64,000 nucleotides of DNA from Strongylocentrotus purpuratus (lineage: Eukaryota > Echinodermata > Echinoidea > Camarodonta > Strongylocentrotidae): the NCBI RefSeq assembly GCF_000002235.5, contig NW_022145612.1, forward strand, positions 22,555,147 through 22,619,146, read 5' to 3'. Of the stretch, positions 13,031-27,100 are shown piece after piece. The notes under the pieces were generated by a model. That model was not told the origin of the DNA and made no database searches. It worked only from the letters and a program-made list of their open reading frames with translations. How positions within the stretch are numbered: the first letter of the stretch is position 1; each line of letters opens with the position of its first letter. Both the position numbers and the translations under genes were made by a program.

Positions 13031-13440
13031 AACAAATATACCATGCACTGAGAGGTTCTATTTGAAATTATGGATTGAGGTGGCAGAAAATAGTGCCATT
13101 TCTGTCACCGAGGAATCCATAATTTTAACTAGTGGCGTGAAATAGTGCATGATATATTTGTTTTATATTTCTCAAACCAACCTTCATAAAAAATTAAAAA
13201 ATTATGTTAACTTCCACTGAAGTAGTGTAGAGTGCAGTGAGAGCAGCGCAGACCGCGACCGATAGCACATTGATCTTGATCGATCGCATATATATGACGT
13301 CATCCATGGTATAGTGCCATGGTATAGTTTGCACTATACCATGGATGACGTCACGGTTACATCATAGCAATGTTATGTTTGGTCACACGATGCTATGTTG
13401 ACCAATCACTGAACAGGATTTCCTTGATCAAAAATATAAA
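13031..13440. mobile_element. Nested-hairpin element (copy 1)
   Basis: The left part (13031-13165) is palindromic: aaatatacc.tgcactgagaggttct pairs with tagtgcatgatatattt, and aaattatggatt pairs with aatccataattt. A second perfect hairpin has arms 13296-13317 and 13331-13352, 22 bp each, containing tgacgtca. The layout and the words gagaggttct and accaatca.tgaaca recur in the element at 27058-27632. No coding capacity. Confidence 0.6.
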
Positions 13441-13765
13441 CATATTTATTGCCCTCTTTTGTTAAGATATTGCATTTGTATATCCCTTCTAGCTATCCAT
13501 GTTGTAACCTAAAACCTTTACTGTTTGTCTACCGGGTATTCAAAATGATTTTAAAGATTAGATTTAGTTCCTTTTATAAATGTGTGCTCTCCTCTTTTCC
13601 TCCTCATCTTCAACTTCTAAACATGAATATAGATTCTGACGTTCAAGATCAGATGGTTAATAGCATGTATATACATCTCTCTGTGCAGCAATTATTTAAA
13701 TTGATGGCTGTTTGGAGTATTGCAAACATCCACTGGCATCCTAATTGATGAGCTTGCCTATTCAG

Positions 13766-13823
13766 CGCCAGAAGGGTGTTAACTCCGGGTTAAAGTATAT
13801 GAGTTAACGCCCTTCTGGCTGCA
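13766..13823. repeat. Perfect-like short hairpin
   Basis: gccagaagggtgttaactc and gagttaacgcccttctggc form an inverted repeat of about 19 bp around a loop of about 18 nt, with one G-T type mismatch. It could be a MITE remnant. Not followed by a T run, so I do not call it a terminator. Confidence 0.6.
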
Positions 13824-16800
13824 AACATACAACTTTATCCCTCTCCCGTGACTCACATAAGTCCAGAGAAAGCATCATTTCAAGATCTATTCATCATAGA
13901 CACATTTCAATTAACTCTACTCGAACCTCTATGGTATAGTGAGGCCCAGAATTACAACCTCCAAAACCAATTAGTGAGACACAATTGGCCGCCATTCTCC
14001 GGTAAACAGGATCCCTATCGAAATGTGATATGTGAAATGCGACAGTCTCCCTATCTCTCCATCAGATATCTATCATTTTAGGTTCCCTATCTTCATTCTA
14101 CATCTGAATTGCACTCACAACCAACAATTATATGAATAATATATGTAAATGAAACACTAGTTACATGTATTTTGAAAAACAACATGGCAAGAGATGATCA
14201 TTGGGTTGAATTTATATTGACTATATATTGCAATTTATATGAAAAATTCATTGTAGTCATTTGAAAAGATATGGCAATATTACAGTTATAGATGTTGAAT
14301 AGCCATTTATATAGTAAAATCAAAATGCTGTATCTATTTTCAAATTCAAGATGTTTTTAGTCTATACCAGTGATATGTAATTAACATCTATCTGTCATGA
14401 AACTTCATAGCAAATATTTACTAAAAAATTATACATAGCCATATGGCACAGTGAAGAATAACACATAGCTCTTGTAATGAAAAAAAACAACTCCCAAAAT
14501 ACGAAAGCGGTTATACTAAATTATTAATTAGGCTTTAAATGAAAAATGGCGCACTTACTCTCAGCAAGTAATTAAAATTAGTCATAGAGATACATGTGGC
14601 CCATCTTGCTTTCTCTCGGTGATTGGATGATTTGACAATGGTTTTACACTGGTCATATGGGTGGTGGTTAACTCGCTATTAAAACCATGAAGGTCATCTG
14701 TTTACTCATAGTCTTAGTCATCCTAAACAAGTTTGGTATCCCTTTGTCATTTTCATCTTCGTTCTCATTCAATTACCCTGTTCTCATAAATTGCTTGTAA
14801 TCTGTGCTCTTTTATATCCTTTCATAAAATGCTCTTGAACACTTTAGGCTAGAATACATTTGCATAATAATCATGAAATTGTGCCTCAGCAATTAAACTT
14901 CATCTGTTTTAAATATGCTAGTTAGCACTCTCTACATGTAGTTTCTCTACTTCCGTGATTGCTTATTGTGTGATCTGAAGTACCATACATGTTTTTGTAC
15001 CCGTCAACTCAGTGAAATAGATCTGTACTCAGCAGGTATAAATGGAAAGAGGCAGAGAGCTTTTAGAGTAATTAACATTATATCCACTCCAGACTGTCCT
15101 AGGTTATAGGGTAGCTACATGTACATATAGCATCACAGTATATTGCTGGGATGAGGGTCGAGTGCATCTATTTTAGAACGGACATTTTAATAACAATCGG
15201 GTCTGAAACTAGAGGTACAATCTGATCCATCTTGTTTTTTCATTTTGAAGAGTGGGTACACTCGTTTATCATATTCGTTGAAGAAGAACTGTATGTAGTC
15301 ATATACGTTTCTTCAATGTGTTCATAATTCCAATCCATGAATCTTAAATTCAGTGGGCAATATATATAGTATGAGCACATCTCTCTTTGAGGCGGAGCGG
15401 GGGGTTAAAAGTTTTGTACAAACGATTTTTAAATCTTCTGGATGAGTTTCTGACTGATTATGAATTCAACATTTGTGATAGAAGTCACGCTTTCACCTTT
15501 GTTCTTCCTTTCTCCTTTCCATCCTCCATGTTATTTCATCTCGCTACATGTATGGCTACATCATCGTGTCTTATGTGTATTTAATGTGCAAATCAAACAC
15601 CGGGCACCAGAACATCCTATATCAAATGTTTACACGGCGAATATCCACACAGCCACCAAATATTTTCTGGTTATTACGAACATAAAGGTTATAAAAAACA
15701 AACTCAAATTTTAGGACATGTGATCGCTTCTTGTGGATTTTTATGAGATGCGAATGAAAATGATATTGCAAGAAGCATGTAAAAAAACGATATGAACTGC
15801 AAGAAGCATGAAAAAACAAAATGAAATGCCAGTTGCAATTTGCCTTCGTCGAGGGGCTCAGTTATCGTAAATGTGTGGTGTGTTTGCGAAGTGACGTTCA
15901 GGCGATTCCTGACTTATTGATTCATCTTTGGGCATAGTGTGCACAGCGGGATCATAAAAATGGTGTTGTGTTTTAGCTAAGACAACACTGCGCTGTCTCT
16001 CAAAATGTCTTGAAGTATACTAATGGATCTAAGCAGGATGCCCTTTTTGAGAATTGATAGGCAGATTGAACAATAATCACCTGGGAATGTCAGATAGCAT
16101 AGTTTTCATGTCCACTTTGATTTCCTTAAAAATTAAACTTAAGAATGTGACAAAGGAAAATTAATGCTTAATTATCATGAAGAACATTTGTAGCTTGCAT
16201 TCACAATAGAGTTTATGAATTGTTAATATTTCTCAAAAGTGCTTTTACTCCACAAACTATTCAATTTCTGTTGTCTTGGTAACATTATGAATTCATCCAA
16301 GGTAAGATTTCTATAACTTAACTTCTTGAAGACGCAGTATACATGTGTGCATTGGAATCCTGACTCACTGTTTGTATTAGCTTTCAACACTTGTGGGCAT
16401 ATCATTTTAAGTGCACACAAATGTCTTGTAAACAAACATGTCTATTAGTTTCTTCTTCAACAAACATTCTCTGTAAGACATCACTCAAAAATCTAGATAA
16501 AGATTATAATAAGGGCATATGTAACCGTGATTTTAAATGATATAATCCATCTGCTGCTGCCTTGCTAGAGCTGTGTTTTGCCATTAAAAGAGGATTTATC
16601 TGCTCTGTTTGGGGTGGATATACAATGAAATGAATCGCGGAAAGCTGATAGTCCCACGCAGGCTATGTCGTGATGTACTCAGTCATGAAGACGCTATGTG
16701 ATCGATGATAGCATCCCCCTTGGTATGTAATGTCATATCCCTCCTAACTCTAGGATATACAATGGCATGGATAGGGTTGGAAATAAAGAGGATTCTTTTC

Positions 16801-17632
16801 CACTTTATCTCAAGAATTCCTATTATTTCCTCACTCGTAAAATGAATATCAAGAAAGAGAGGCTGGGTTAATGCCATGCTTATATATTAACCATTGTTTA
16901 GTACACTGTTGAAAATGTAGAAATGTAGATTTGTTAGAGGGGTTATTCATCTGGGTGAGATGCATTGTGAAGAAGAGCAGGACAATTTTAATTATTAATA
17001 TGGGGTTAGTCTACAAATTGAAACCTTTTTGTTTTCCTTTTCTGAACAATAATGGATTACAATGTTTATATATTACAATAGTTTTTCTACTACTAGTGTA
17101 ATGTGAATATTGTGTGTGTGTGTGTTTGTTTTTTGTTTTGTTTTGTTGTTGTTGTTGTTTTTTTTTTTGGGGGGGATCATTATACTATCATACACAGAGT
17201 TACATGAAGTATATTATCGAAAGGAAATATATGATGGCACTATGGTGCACTTTTGTCATAGAGTAGAAATATGAAATGTTATTGAATAGGGATTAGTTAC
17301 AGAGAAGATAAATAGATTACCTCCACTGCACATGTATTGGAACGTGTATGCACAGATGAATTGCCGCACCACTGCAATGTTCCATGAATCACAATACAGG
17401 CATTAGGTATGTATACTCTTTGAAGCTGATGGCCGAATGTGGTAATCATCAGTCAAGTCATGTACCATAGTCCAAAGAAGGAAAGCGGATCGTGCGGTGA
17501 TTTCCGCAGGCCCGGCCATCTCCAAGTTTGTATTCAGAAGCATGCCTGTGGGAATAACAGGATGACTGAATGAATGATGCAAGATGGATCACTGAATTCC
17601 AAACTGACTGTTGATAAGGAAAACTACTTTCT

Positions 17633-17640
<8 letters not shown>
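13824..17640. other. Non-coding stretch, nothing recognised
   Basis: AT-rich DNA with short spurious ORFs only. A short TG and T-rich run lies at 17114-17170. No gene or element recognised. Confidence 0.4.
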
Positions 17641-17664
<24 letters not shown>

Positions 17665-17680
17665 GGGGGGGGGGGGGGGT
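17641..17680. repeat. poly(T)-poly(G) tract
   Basis: A run of about 25 T followed by about 14 G. Length may be unreliable in an assembly. Confidence 0.9.
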
Positions 17681-17792
17681 AAGTTCCAGTAAATATATTC
17701 CTCTAATTTTGAGTGGTGTATGAATAGAATTTATAAACTTATTTGAATTTAGATATTCAGCTTTCATGTAGTTAGCATATTCTTTTATTTTT

Positions 17793-17848
17793 GTCTCGCC
17801 TGCGTAGCAAAAAGCGAGACATAGGCGCCGCTTTTCCGGTGACGGCGG

Positions 17849-17907
<59 letters not shown>

Positions 17908-18728
17908 TCAACATCAAAAACTTAACCTAAGGTTAAGTTTTTGAATTTTTGGTATAATTTTTAAAGTATAAGTTCTTAGTCAATGAAACTTTGACTATAG
18001 GGTAATCAAGTATCCCCAATCATGTGAGTAGAATTTCAGATCACAAAGTCAAGGTCAAAGGTCATTTCAGGTCAACAGACTTGGACTATGTTGTGGCATC
18101 AACATAAAGATTTTCAAAATGCTTCTTCTTCGTTATTTTTCAACCGATTTTGATTCTGATTGTTTCATATGATAGGGCTAGGAGGGGATTTAAAATTTCT
18201 ACACAGAATCGTGAAATTCATTATCTATGCTAATTTATGCAAATTTATTCGAAATCACAAAAAAGGCTTCTTCTTCATTTCTCGACCGATTTTGATTTGG
18301 TTTGCTTTATATCGTAGAGCTAACTTTGGTACACTAAACTTCTACACAGAATTTTGAAATTGTTCTCCATTAATTAATTATGGTAATTTATGCAAATTTA
18401 TTCCAAAAATAACAAAAATTGCTTCTTTTCCCTCATTTCTTGACCGATTTTGCCTTATCTGGTAGAGCTAAATTTGGAACAATAAACTTCTACACAGAAT
18501 TGTGAGATTTTGCTCCATTGATTATTTATGGTACTTTATGCAAATGAAATGAAATTATGTCCCTTCCAGGGCATCAAATTTCTATTTTTTGACCAGTTCA
18601 AAAGTGTACCACATAGAATTTACGATATTTGTTGTTGTGAGATGCGGATGAGCGCTACGTCATTGACGTTCTGGTTTATCATATTGAATTGCGTTATGCA
18701 GGCGAGACCGCCGAGAGCGTTTCCCTTG
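17793..18728 (+). mobile_element. Non-autonomous Helentron-like element, family A, with (GGCGAC)n and internal repeats
   Basis: The 5' end gtctcgcctgc (17793) is matched by an inverted gcaggcgagac at 18698-18708, about 20 bp inside the 3' end. Such asymmetric terminal inverted repeats are typical of Helitron2/Helentron elements. A GC-rich short inverted repeat (cgccgagagcg) follows and the end is placed at CCCTTG before a T run. Inside are about ten copies of a GGCGAC hexamer (17843-17906) and about three diverged ~140-bp repeats (from about 18124, 18259, 18420) carrying cgaccgattttg and cttctacacagaat. No replicase/helicase ORF. Confidence 0.65.
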
Positions 18729-18993
18729 TTTTTCCTGGTACCGTGTTTATGAATCTGAAATTGTAGCAACCACAATCTGTCTGTCACATAAACAATTTTT
18801 TGTTTACATTTACCGAGTCCCATGATGATTGATTTTTAAAATAATTTATGACCTTGATTACATGTACCTCATCACTGCTGTCAAGGGTACTTTCCATTTG
18901 TAAAATATGGTAGCAGGGCACCATTCTGTACACCTTCAGTAACACCCTGGTGTTCGGTGTACAATCTCGAGTAGATGTGAACGTGTATCTCCA

Positions 18994-19637
18994 ACAACCA
19001 GAAGTATTCATAACCAAATCAGATAACCAGAAGTATTCATTACCAAATCAGATAACCAGAAGTATTCATAACCAAATCAGATAACCAGAAGTATTCATAA
19101 CTAAATCAGATAACCAGAAGTATTCATAACTAAATCAGATAACCAGAAGTATTCATAACCAAATCAGATAACCAGAAGTATTCATAACCAAATCAGATAA
19201 CCAGAAGTATTCATAACCAAATCAGATAACCAGAAGTATTCATAACCAAATCAGATTACCAGAAGTATTCATAACTAAATCAGATAACCAGAAGTATTCA
19301 TAACCAAATCAGATAACCAGAAGTATTCATAACCAAATCAGATAACCAGAAGTATATAACCAAATCAGATAACCAGAAGTATTTATAACTAAATCAGATA
19401 ACCAGAAGTATTCATAACCAAACCAGATAACCAGAAGTATTCATAACCAAATCAGATAACCAGAAGTATTCATAACCAAATCAGATAACCAGAAGTATTC
19501 ATAACCAAATCAGATAACCAGAAGTATTCATAACCAAATCAGATAACCAGAAGTATTCATAACCAAATCAGATAACCAGAAGTATTTATAACCAAATCAG
19601 ATAACCAGAAGTATTCATAACCAAATCAGATAACCAG
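18994..19637. repeat. 29-bp minisatellite, about 22 copies
   Basis: Head-to-tail copies of a unit reading ataaccagaagtattcataa followed by ccaaatcag. Variants have ct for cc, and one copy lacks 3 bp (near 19350). High identity implies recent expansion or homogenisation. Spacers are absent, so it is not a CRISPR. Confidence 0.95.
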
Positions 19638-22159
19638 TCATGCTCAAAAAACAAGTTCACTTGATATTGCGGGAGCAGTGAACTAGCAATATTGAACTAA
19701 AATTCATATTTCAGGATTAATATTCAAGTAGATCTATACAAAATTATCCTCTATTTCCATGTGGCTTGTTTTTTAAGGCTGAGATCATGTCACTGAAGAG
19801 TACACTCTAAGCTTAGGTCATGCCATTGAAAAATGTACTTAACTTTTGAGGAAGTAACTCTTTCATCATATACACATGTATGTTAGTTTCATTCAAGACA
19901 TTTTAAAGCAATGTCATGGCCTTGTACATTTCCCTGGCAGCAGCTATTGTTGAATTCATGTCAAGTATCACTTTACACAAAGAAGTGTCAGACTGCCTTT
20001 GTTTCTTCCAACCATGTAATTCAACTCCACCCAGCCAAGTGTGTAATGCCCTGTTCCATGCTATCAACCTTTATCAGCTCATATTCCATACTTCTAATTA
20101 TGCCAAACTCCAAAATAGATTGGTGTAATGATGAGACGGTGGGTCTTTGTCTAAACCAAGTAAAGACTTCTCATCTCACACATGATCTTCATTGTGTCAC
20201 TTCAAGGCGGATCATATTGCAATTAGTGAGGTGCTTTGCCTTTTTTATTTCTCATCTTCTCATCTTCTTTCTGGGGACAGAGAGTAGAACATGTCATGGT
20301 ATCTGATGGTTTCTTGTTGACTTGACCATACTATGCTGACAGATTGACGGTACGAAGGGATTTGTTGGTTAGAGGCTAGTAGTGTTGATGACTATGATGA
20401 ATATTTGTTACTCATATTATTCGTTTTCAGAGAGTTACAATGTGTATTTGTACATTGATTGATTAATGTCATTAATTCATTAGTATCTTGGTTTTACATA
20501 AATTCAATTAATATACTTATTAGGGAAAAAATATCAGAACACTATATTAGCACTGACTTCTCTCCTCGGAAGAGGCACAACATTTCCAATATTGGGTCTT
20601 TTGATTTCAACATTCAAATTATGAATATTCACAATGTATGAACCAAATTACATGAAATTGAAAAAGGAAAATAAGATCAATTTTCTGGCTCTCTGCAGAT
20701 GATATATTCCTGAATGTTAATTTATGTATTAAGCCAGTGATACAATTGGAAACAGACCATTAATAGTTAAGAGTTAGAATGACCATACATACATGTATAT
20801 AACTGCTTCTATAGAGCATACTGCACCTATTCGATCGCTCATATTCTCTGCAGATGAGTGGCGTAATAGCAATCATTCGCGGTTCTGATCTACCAGGCTC
20901 CTCTTTTGATCCCTATAATGCTTCTCGTCTTGGATGGCTAAACAGTGACCTGAAAACCCTAGAATTTTCCATACAGCACTCTCTCCTAGCATCTTTTATA
21001 CAGCACTCTCTCCATTTAACAAGCAGCTCTATTTTTCATTTAGGCTGAGATAGGATTTTGAACTGCTGTGTAAATTATATGTTTGGAAATGTTTGTCGCT
21101 CTTTATTGATGTGAGGAGTTTAATACATGTATTTTGATAAGGTTTTCAAAATAACTCAGCAGTAATACATTAATGATCTAGTGCAACGTCAAACTGAATT
21201 ATCATTTGATAATGTTTTGTTATAAAAAAATTAAAAAGCACCTCAATAAGAAGAATTAGATCTGTAGATTTGATAAGCTGTATATTAATTGGTTAATTTC
21301 ATCAATTAAAATTCCACATTCGTCCTGAAACAAATGAATTTGCCATTCCCATTAAAGTACATATTGCAAGATACATGTAAGTGGATTTCTCAGTAGTTGA
21401 TGAAATGAGGCAGCAAGGGCATATTTTCATTTTGGGGCATGAAATTTCCAATACACTGCATTGAGGAATGGAATGGAATTCATCATTTCTAAAATCCTTA
21501 CTTTATATATTATTTAAAAAAATATCTTTCTCTGCTTTTTATTCGTGTGTAGAATCTTATTTGCCTAATGGTCTCTAGTTTAGCCCTGCTTTCAACAATT
21601 CTACTGTGCATTAAAAACCTTCATGCAGGTCTAAACATTTCTATTGTTTAAAATAAAGATTGTATGTACCATGTTATTCCATGATAATGTTCCATGCACT
21701 CGGAGTATCATTATTTCTGAGAAACATTGCACAGAAGCAGGGAGTTTAGATCAGAAAATCTTTGTCCTTGATATTATTGCAGTAGCCTTTGCTTTCTCTA
21801 CATTACATAATGCTGTTCTATCAATTTTTAGGGGACAGAGTATATAATTTTTGTAGTGGATAATATATATTTGAAGTGATCAGTTGGCTAAAAGGGTTTT
21901 GATCTGAGTGAAGATTGAACAGAATATGGCCAAGAAAAGTTATTCAGTAATAATTTATGTATATAGATTACTCATGATAAAACCCATCCAATGCCTGTCT
22001 TCTAAACCTGTAGAATTTTTCTTGGAATTGTTCTTTGCAGAAGTATTGACATTTTGGATCTGTATGTGTACAGTGTATGCTTGTTGATTTTTGTAATCTG
22101 ACTACCTGTTTTCAGATTTAATATAATATTAACTAGATTTCTGTTTTCTCTCTTTTCAG
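19638..22159. other. Non-coding stretch before the first coding exon
   Basis: AT-rich putative intron. An acceptor-like ttctctgcag at 20844-20853 is followed by an open frame of 64 codons with no recognisable domain and no obvious donor, noted separately. Nothing else supported. Confidence 0.4.
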
Positions 22160-22265
22160 AGTGAAATCATCACAATATTCATCAAATATACAGCTTAGGA
22201 GGTGAAGATGTTTTACAAGATCATTTTGAGTTGTGTCGCCCTCTTTGGTGCTGCTGTACACGCAG
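22160..22265 (+). CDS. CNTN: Coding exon 1: 5' UTR end and signal peptide
   Basis: Acceptor tctcttttcag before 22160, donor gtgagt at 22266. ATG at 22208 follows gtgaag; upstream sequence in the exon is untranslated. It encodes 19 residues, MFYKIILSCVALFGAAVHA, a typical secretory signal (basic start, hydrophobic core, AVHA cleavage site), then one base of the next codon (phase 1). Confidence 0.9.
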
Positions 22266-24040
22266 GTGAGTAATAATCTAATTCTCCAGCGATCTAATTA
22301 TCCTTGAAACTCTCAACCAAATGGTATTACTGAGAGAGCATATAACTATCAACTAAAATCGGTGATGATTTTAAGAGGATGTTTAGCTAGTCGTATTAAA
22401 GAACATGATACTATCCAGACTTGCTTTATGAAAGTTAGACAAGTAATGGATTGAATGTATGTATACTTTCATTTTCTTTAACCAATAAATGTGTACTTTG
22501 TCTTAAAGGGATCCGGTAACTTTGTCTCAGATTCTGAAACAAAATCCTGGATTATAAACCTTTTATTGTCAGTAAGGAACCCCATGACTTTTACAAGCCG
22601 ATCGCCTGTCTGATTATCAAGATGTTTGTGATTGGAATTACAAATTTAAAAAACCGTTTGGCAAACGGTTTTCATAAAACTACAGTATATTGGGGAAAAC
22701 GAGTATGGTAAAACCGGTCACTCAAAGATTTTTACTTTTTTGAGGCACTTCTTGATACTTTTGAAGCGCAATTTTTTTAGGGCTTCAATATAACACCATA
22801 TCACAGACACCGATAACAAGTAGGGCCGTGCATCTCAGATTTAACATTGCTAAATGATGCCTTTAATGAAGGACAGTTTTAACATTCTACTAATTGAGGT
22901 TGAACAACAACTACAAATAATTTGTGAATTTCTATTTTCCTCTAGAAACTGGACCAATCCTAATGCAGCAGCCAGAGGAAACCATCTTTGATACGGCAAC
23001 CAATGTTGATTCAGTCTCCCTCCATTGTCGTGCTACTGGTGATGAACCAATCACCTACACGTGGGAGAAGGATGGTGCTCCACTCTCTCAGGCAACTAAC
23101 GCTCGGCTGGTCATCACACCTGGGCAACTGACCATCACTAGCCCAGAGAGAACAGTAGACGGCGGGGAGTATGTGTGCATGGCCTCCAATCAGGTGGGGT
23201 CAGTGAGAAGTCTGCCAGCAGAGCTCGTCTTTGCCTGTAAGTGGTCTTGAAGTAGGAGTTAAAGACTTGGAACTTGTTTTTGTAGAATGAATACTGCCAT
23301 GCGTAGTCTGCTTTTAGCCAGAAAGACAGTGACTCTTAACATATTACCATGAGTTAGTTGCTTTTTTTTGTTGTTGTGCTCAACAGACGATTTGTATATG
23401 ATTGCCTCTTAATGTTATAAAGATTTAGCAAAGTATTAAGAATTCTGATTATTGACTGTTAGATATGATCTATTTACTACCAGGTACTTCTCTCTCTCTC
23501 TTTCTCTCTCCTTTTCTCTCTCTTTTTCTCTCTCTCTTTCTCTCTCTCTTTCTCTGATTGGGTTTGGCATATGTTTTAGGTTTGATCCATGACCACCAGA
23601 GCTTCAATTTATTAATTTGTGTGTACACATACAATGATATGGTTAAATTTTGCTTCCGTTTTAAGAGTCTGCTGCCTCAATAGATATGTGATTATATAAC
23701 ATAAGATATGTGTTTATCATTTGTTGTTGTTTTTGTTGTTGTTGCAGATGTTGATTCATTTGACCCAAGTGCTACATCAACTCAGTCACTGACTGCAGGT
23801 CAGGGGGGCTGTGTAACCTGTAACCCGCCTCCACATTTTCCAGGTCAGTCTTAACACACCACCATGTCCAGAATCTCTCTTCTATCTCCCCTCTCACTCT
23901 CTCTCTCTCTCTCTTTCAATATCCTCTCCAACTCTCTCTCGTCCCCTCTTCAACCAACTCTCTCTCTCTCTCTTCCCTTCTCCAACTCTCTGTCTCTCTG
24001 TCTCTCTTTCTCTCTCTTTCCCTCTTCAACTCTATCTCTC

Positions 24041-24075
<35 letters not shown>

Positions 24076-24119
24076 TCCCCTCTCCAACTCTCTTTCTCTT
24101 GTCCCCTCTCCAACTCTCT

Positions 24120-24154
<35 letters not shown>

Positions 24155-27100
24155 ACCTTTCTTTCTCTGCTCCATTCTATATCCTTCTCTTTTATCTTTT
24201 CTTTCCCTCCCCTCTTCTTTTCTCTTCCAATTACCTTTATGTTCTCCTTCCATCCCTTCCCTACACTCTCTTTTTCTCTCTTTTTCTCTTTAAAGACTTC
24301 TTTTTCACCCTCTTTTGACCGATTGCTTTGCAGTGTCATCTTAAAATTAAAATCGTAATAATAATTGTTGATTTATGTAAGAAAATACAAATGCTTTTTA
24401 TGAATTCATGAGGGTATCATAAAATGTCTGATGATACATAAAGCTTTACTTTTTATTTTTATCCTACGCAAACCACAATATTTCATTTTATTTTACAAAG
24501 CTATATAATATGGAATCATTTCAGTCATGTCTTTTCAAAATCTACAGGGCAATGAGTGTAAAAATATGAAGCTTTTTGTTGTGGCTAGGCAGTGTTAAAT
24601 GAAGCATTTTAATCCAAACTCAACAGCAAATGTGTGATAATTTGCAAATGGCATTGAAGTGTAATAACTTGAATATACATGTAGAAAATACAATTTGTAA
24701 AGTTTTGAAAACCTAAAAGGTTACCGGTATTTATCCGTATTTGAGAAAAAAACTTCTTGAATGTTGCTGTGCCAAAGGACTTCATTTCATGCAATTCATC
24801 AAGTAGAAAATAATTAGGACACACCAATAAATTTTCAATGAATTGAGTGAATGTTAAGGTGCATATAAATATTATGTACCTTAGCTTTGCAAGAGTTGAT
24901 ATGAAGGTTTACCTTTGAGAAACATAGTATATTGTACTTCATAGGAACAATGTTCTTGATAATATTGCAGCATCAGAATATTCCCTCAATTATCTAATAT
25001 TATTTTATCTTGGCAAATGCTATGCTCTGGCATTATATATCCAGAGTTGCCTCTTATCAAACTTGTTTACCCTCAGAAAATCTTATTCTTAGCTTTATTT
25101 ATTTATGAATTATTTTGTTTTATTTCATTTTGTAATCACCGTTTGCTGCGCTTGTATTTTCTTGGATCTCCACCGAAATGTTGATTGATCAAACGTTGCC
25201 GTGAGCAGACGGTTTGTACCCATCCTGACCATTGTCTATAGTGTATCCCATGATGCAATGTGTATCACATGACTAGTCAACTAACCATACAGTTTGATAG
25301 TTAGTGTTAGAGTTTGTTTGTTGCGTTGCTACTTTGTCTCTTTAACACTCCACTTCTATTTACTCGCAGAGGACAGACCAGCTGATAAATGTGTTCAGAG
25401 ATACTAGGATGTCAACGTTATTTTGTCATACAACTGATATAAAGTTGAAAATTGATGTATCAGTTTTCTGTTCTAAAAGAAAATACATTTGAAATGGCTG
25501 AAATAATGACTGATACAAGAACTCAATTTTTTCAATCTTTGGAAAGGAGTTGGTCCATAATTTGGTACAGCAATCAGATTTATATCAAGAGCTAGTTAAC
25601 TTCAAGGATTTTATATGGTTATGTGATATCAATCAAGCAACCAAGCAGATCTGAAGCTTTTTTTTAATTCCAAAGTCACATTAAAAATGGTACAAATTCA
25701 ATCAATTTGTGACCTCAAGGGAAAATATTTCAGCTTATATATTACAAAAATGTCCTTGTAGAATATATTACTTGCCGACCACACAATATACCCTGCAGTT
25801 TGTGCCGGTATCAATTTTGAGTGATAGAAAAATGATGTCCTTATTTCTGAACACATTTATCAGTGTGTGATGCAAGTGACACTATCAGTAAGTCCTTCTT
25901 CATGTTATACCATGTGAGAATCAGGAAGGCGTTAGATCTCTTCGGACCTCGTGTGCAATCCTGTTTGATCATGGAAATCCATCTCATCTAATCCTCATCC
26001 AATCCAACATTTCTAGGAGTTCACCATTCACCTGACAAGCATTTTCAATAAGTAGGAAACGGATTGTATGGAATCCAAGTATTTGGAAACATGAGGGTGA
26101 AAAAATAGGGTTTGCAATGAAACAGAGCATGTTTTCTCCTTGTGACCCCCCCCCCCCCCCCCCCCCCTTTCCTCATGCACCACTTACTAGAGGAGATGGC
26201 CTTGTTTTATTAGGCCCATATTAATATACTATTTTAAAATACCAAATTTCTTACAATCTATCCTACATAGTGAAGATGCGAGTCTAATGGACTGACAAAT
26301 TATGAATCGGTACTCTTTTAGTGCATACCACTTTCCTACGCCGATCATGAATATTCATATAGTCAAAGCTTGTTAGGATTATCCCAAAATAATGTTCTGT
26401 GCATAAATCATCTTAGCATCATGCCAGAAACATGGCTTGTTGTATCTTGTATACATAATATGCAAGAGAAGGCATGCATTACATAGTAAAACCATCATCT
26501 TGCATAGTTATGTAATCGTGCAATACTCTTTCAAGGGCATGATTGCGATGACACAAGTTTCATGACATATGCATCTTCCTGTATATACTTCATACTGTAT
26601 TTATATCGATATGAATGCTCCATTATCAATTAAAATCATATTCATTATTGGACATCAAAGTTATCAGGTTGCCTATATAGATTCCCGTAACTCGGTGATC
26701 AAATTGTGGAACCGGTTGTGTCATGTCATCATCAATGTACAAGTATTTTCCATGTAACAAAGTCATTTCATAGCATATCTGTTTTGTAGTCATTTCATCT
26801 TATAAGAATAAATATTGTCATTTGAAATCATGAAAACTATACCCATTTTTAATCATCTTCATATTTGTGCTGAAGTCATACATCAAACTGGAGCTATTTT
26901 TCTCTTAGTACTTTAGTAAGTCCATTGTCCATTCAAGCTAGCAGTCAAATGTATGAAGTTGAAGAAACGAGTGTCGTTTGTGTAGAGCCCTAAGGGGATC
27001 AAGTTATGTACGGGTTACTAGTACCAAAGTAGTCTGAAAATAGAAGTTGTATAGTATACAAATATATACTGCCTTGAGAGGTTCTGGTTAAAACTATGGG

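Noticed and set aside
17624-17917. Pro-Ser repeat protein on the - strand
   Set aside because: Translation of the GGCGAC hexamer array and a poly(T)/poly(G) run in a Helentron-like element.
18994-19637. CRISPR-like array
   Set aside because: Units are contiguous without unique spacers, in a eukaryotic intron; it is a minisatellite.
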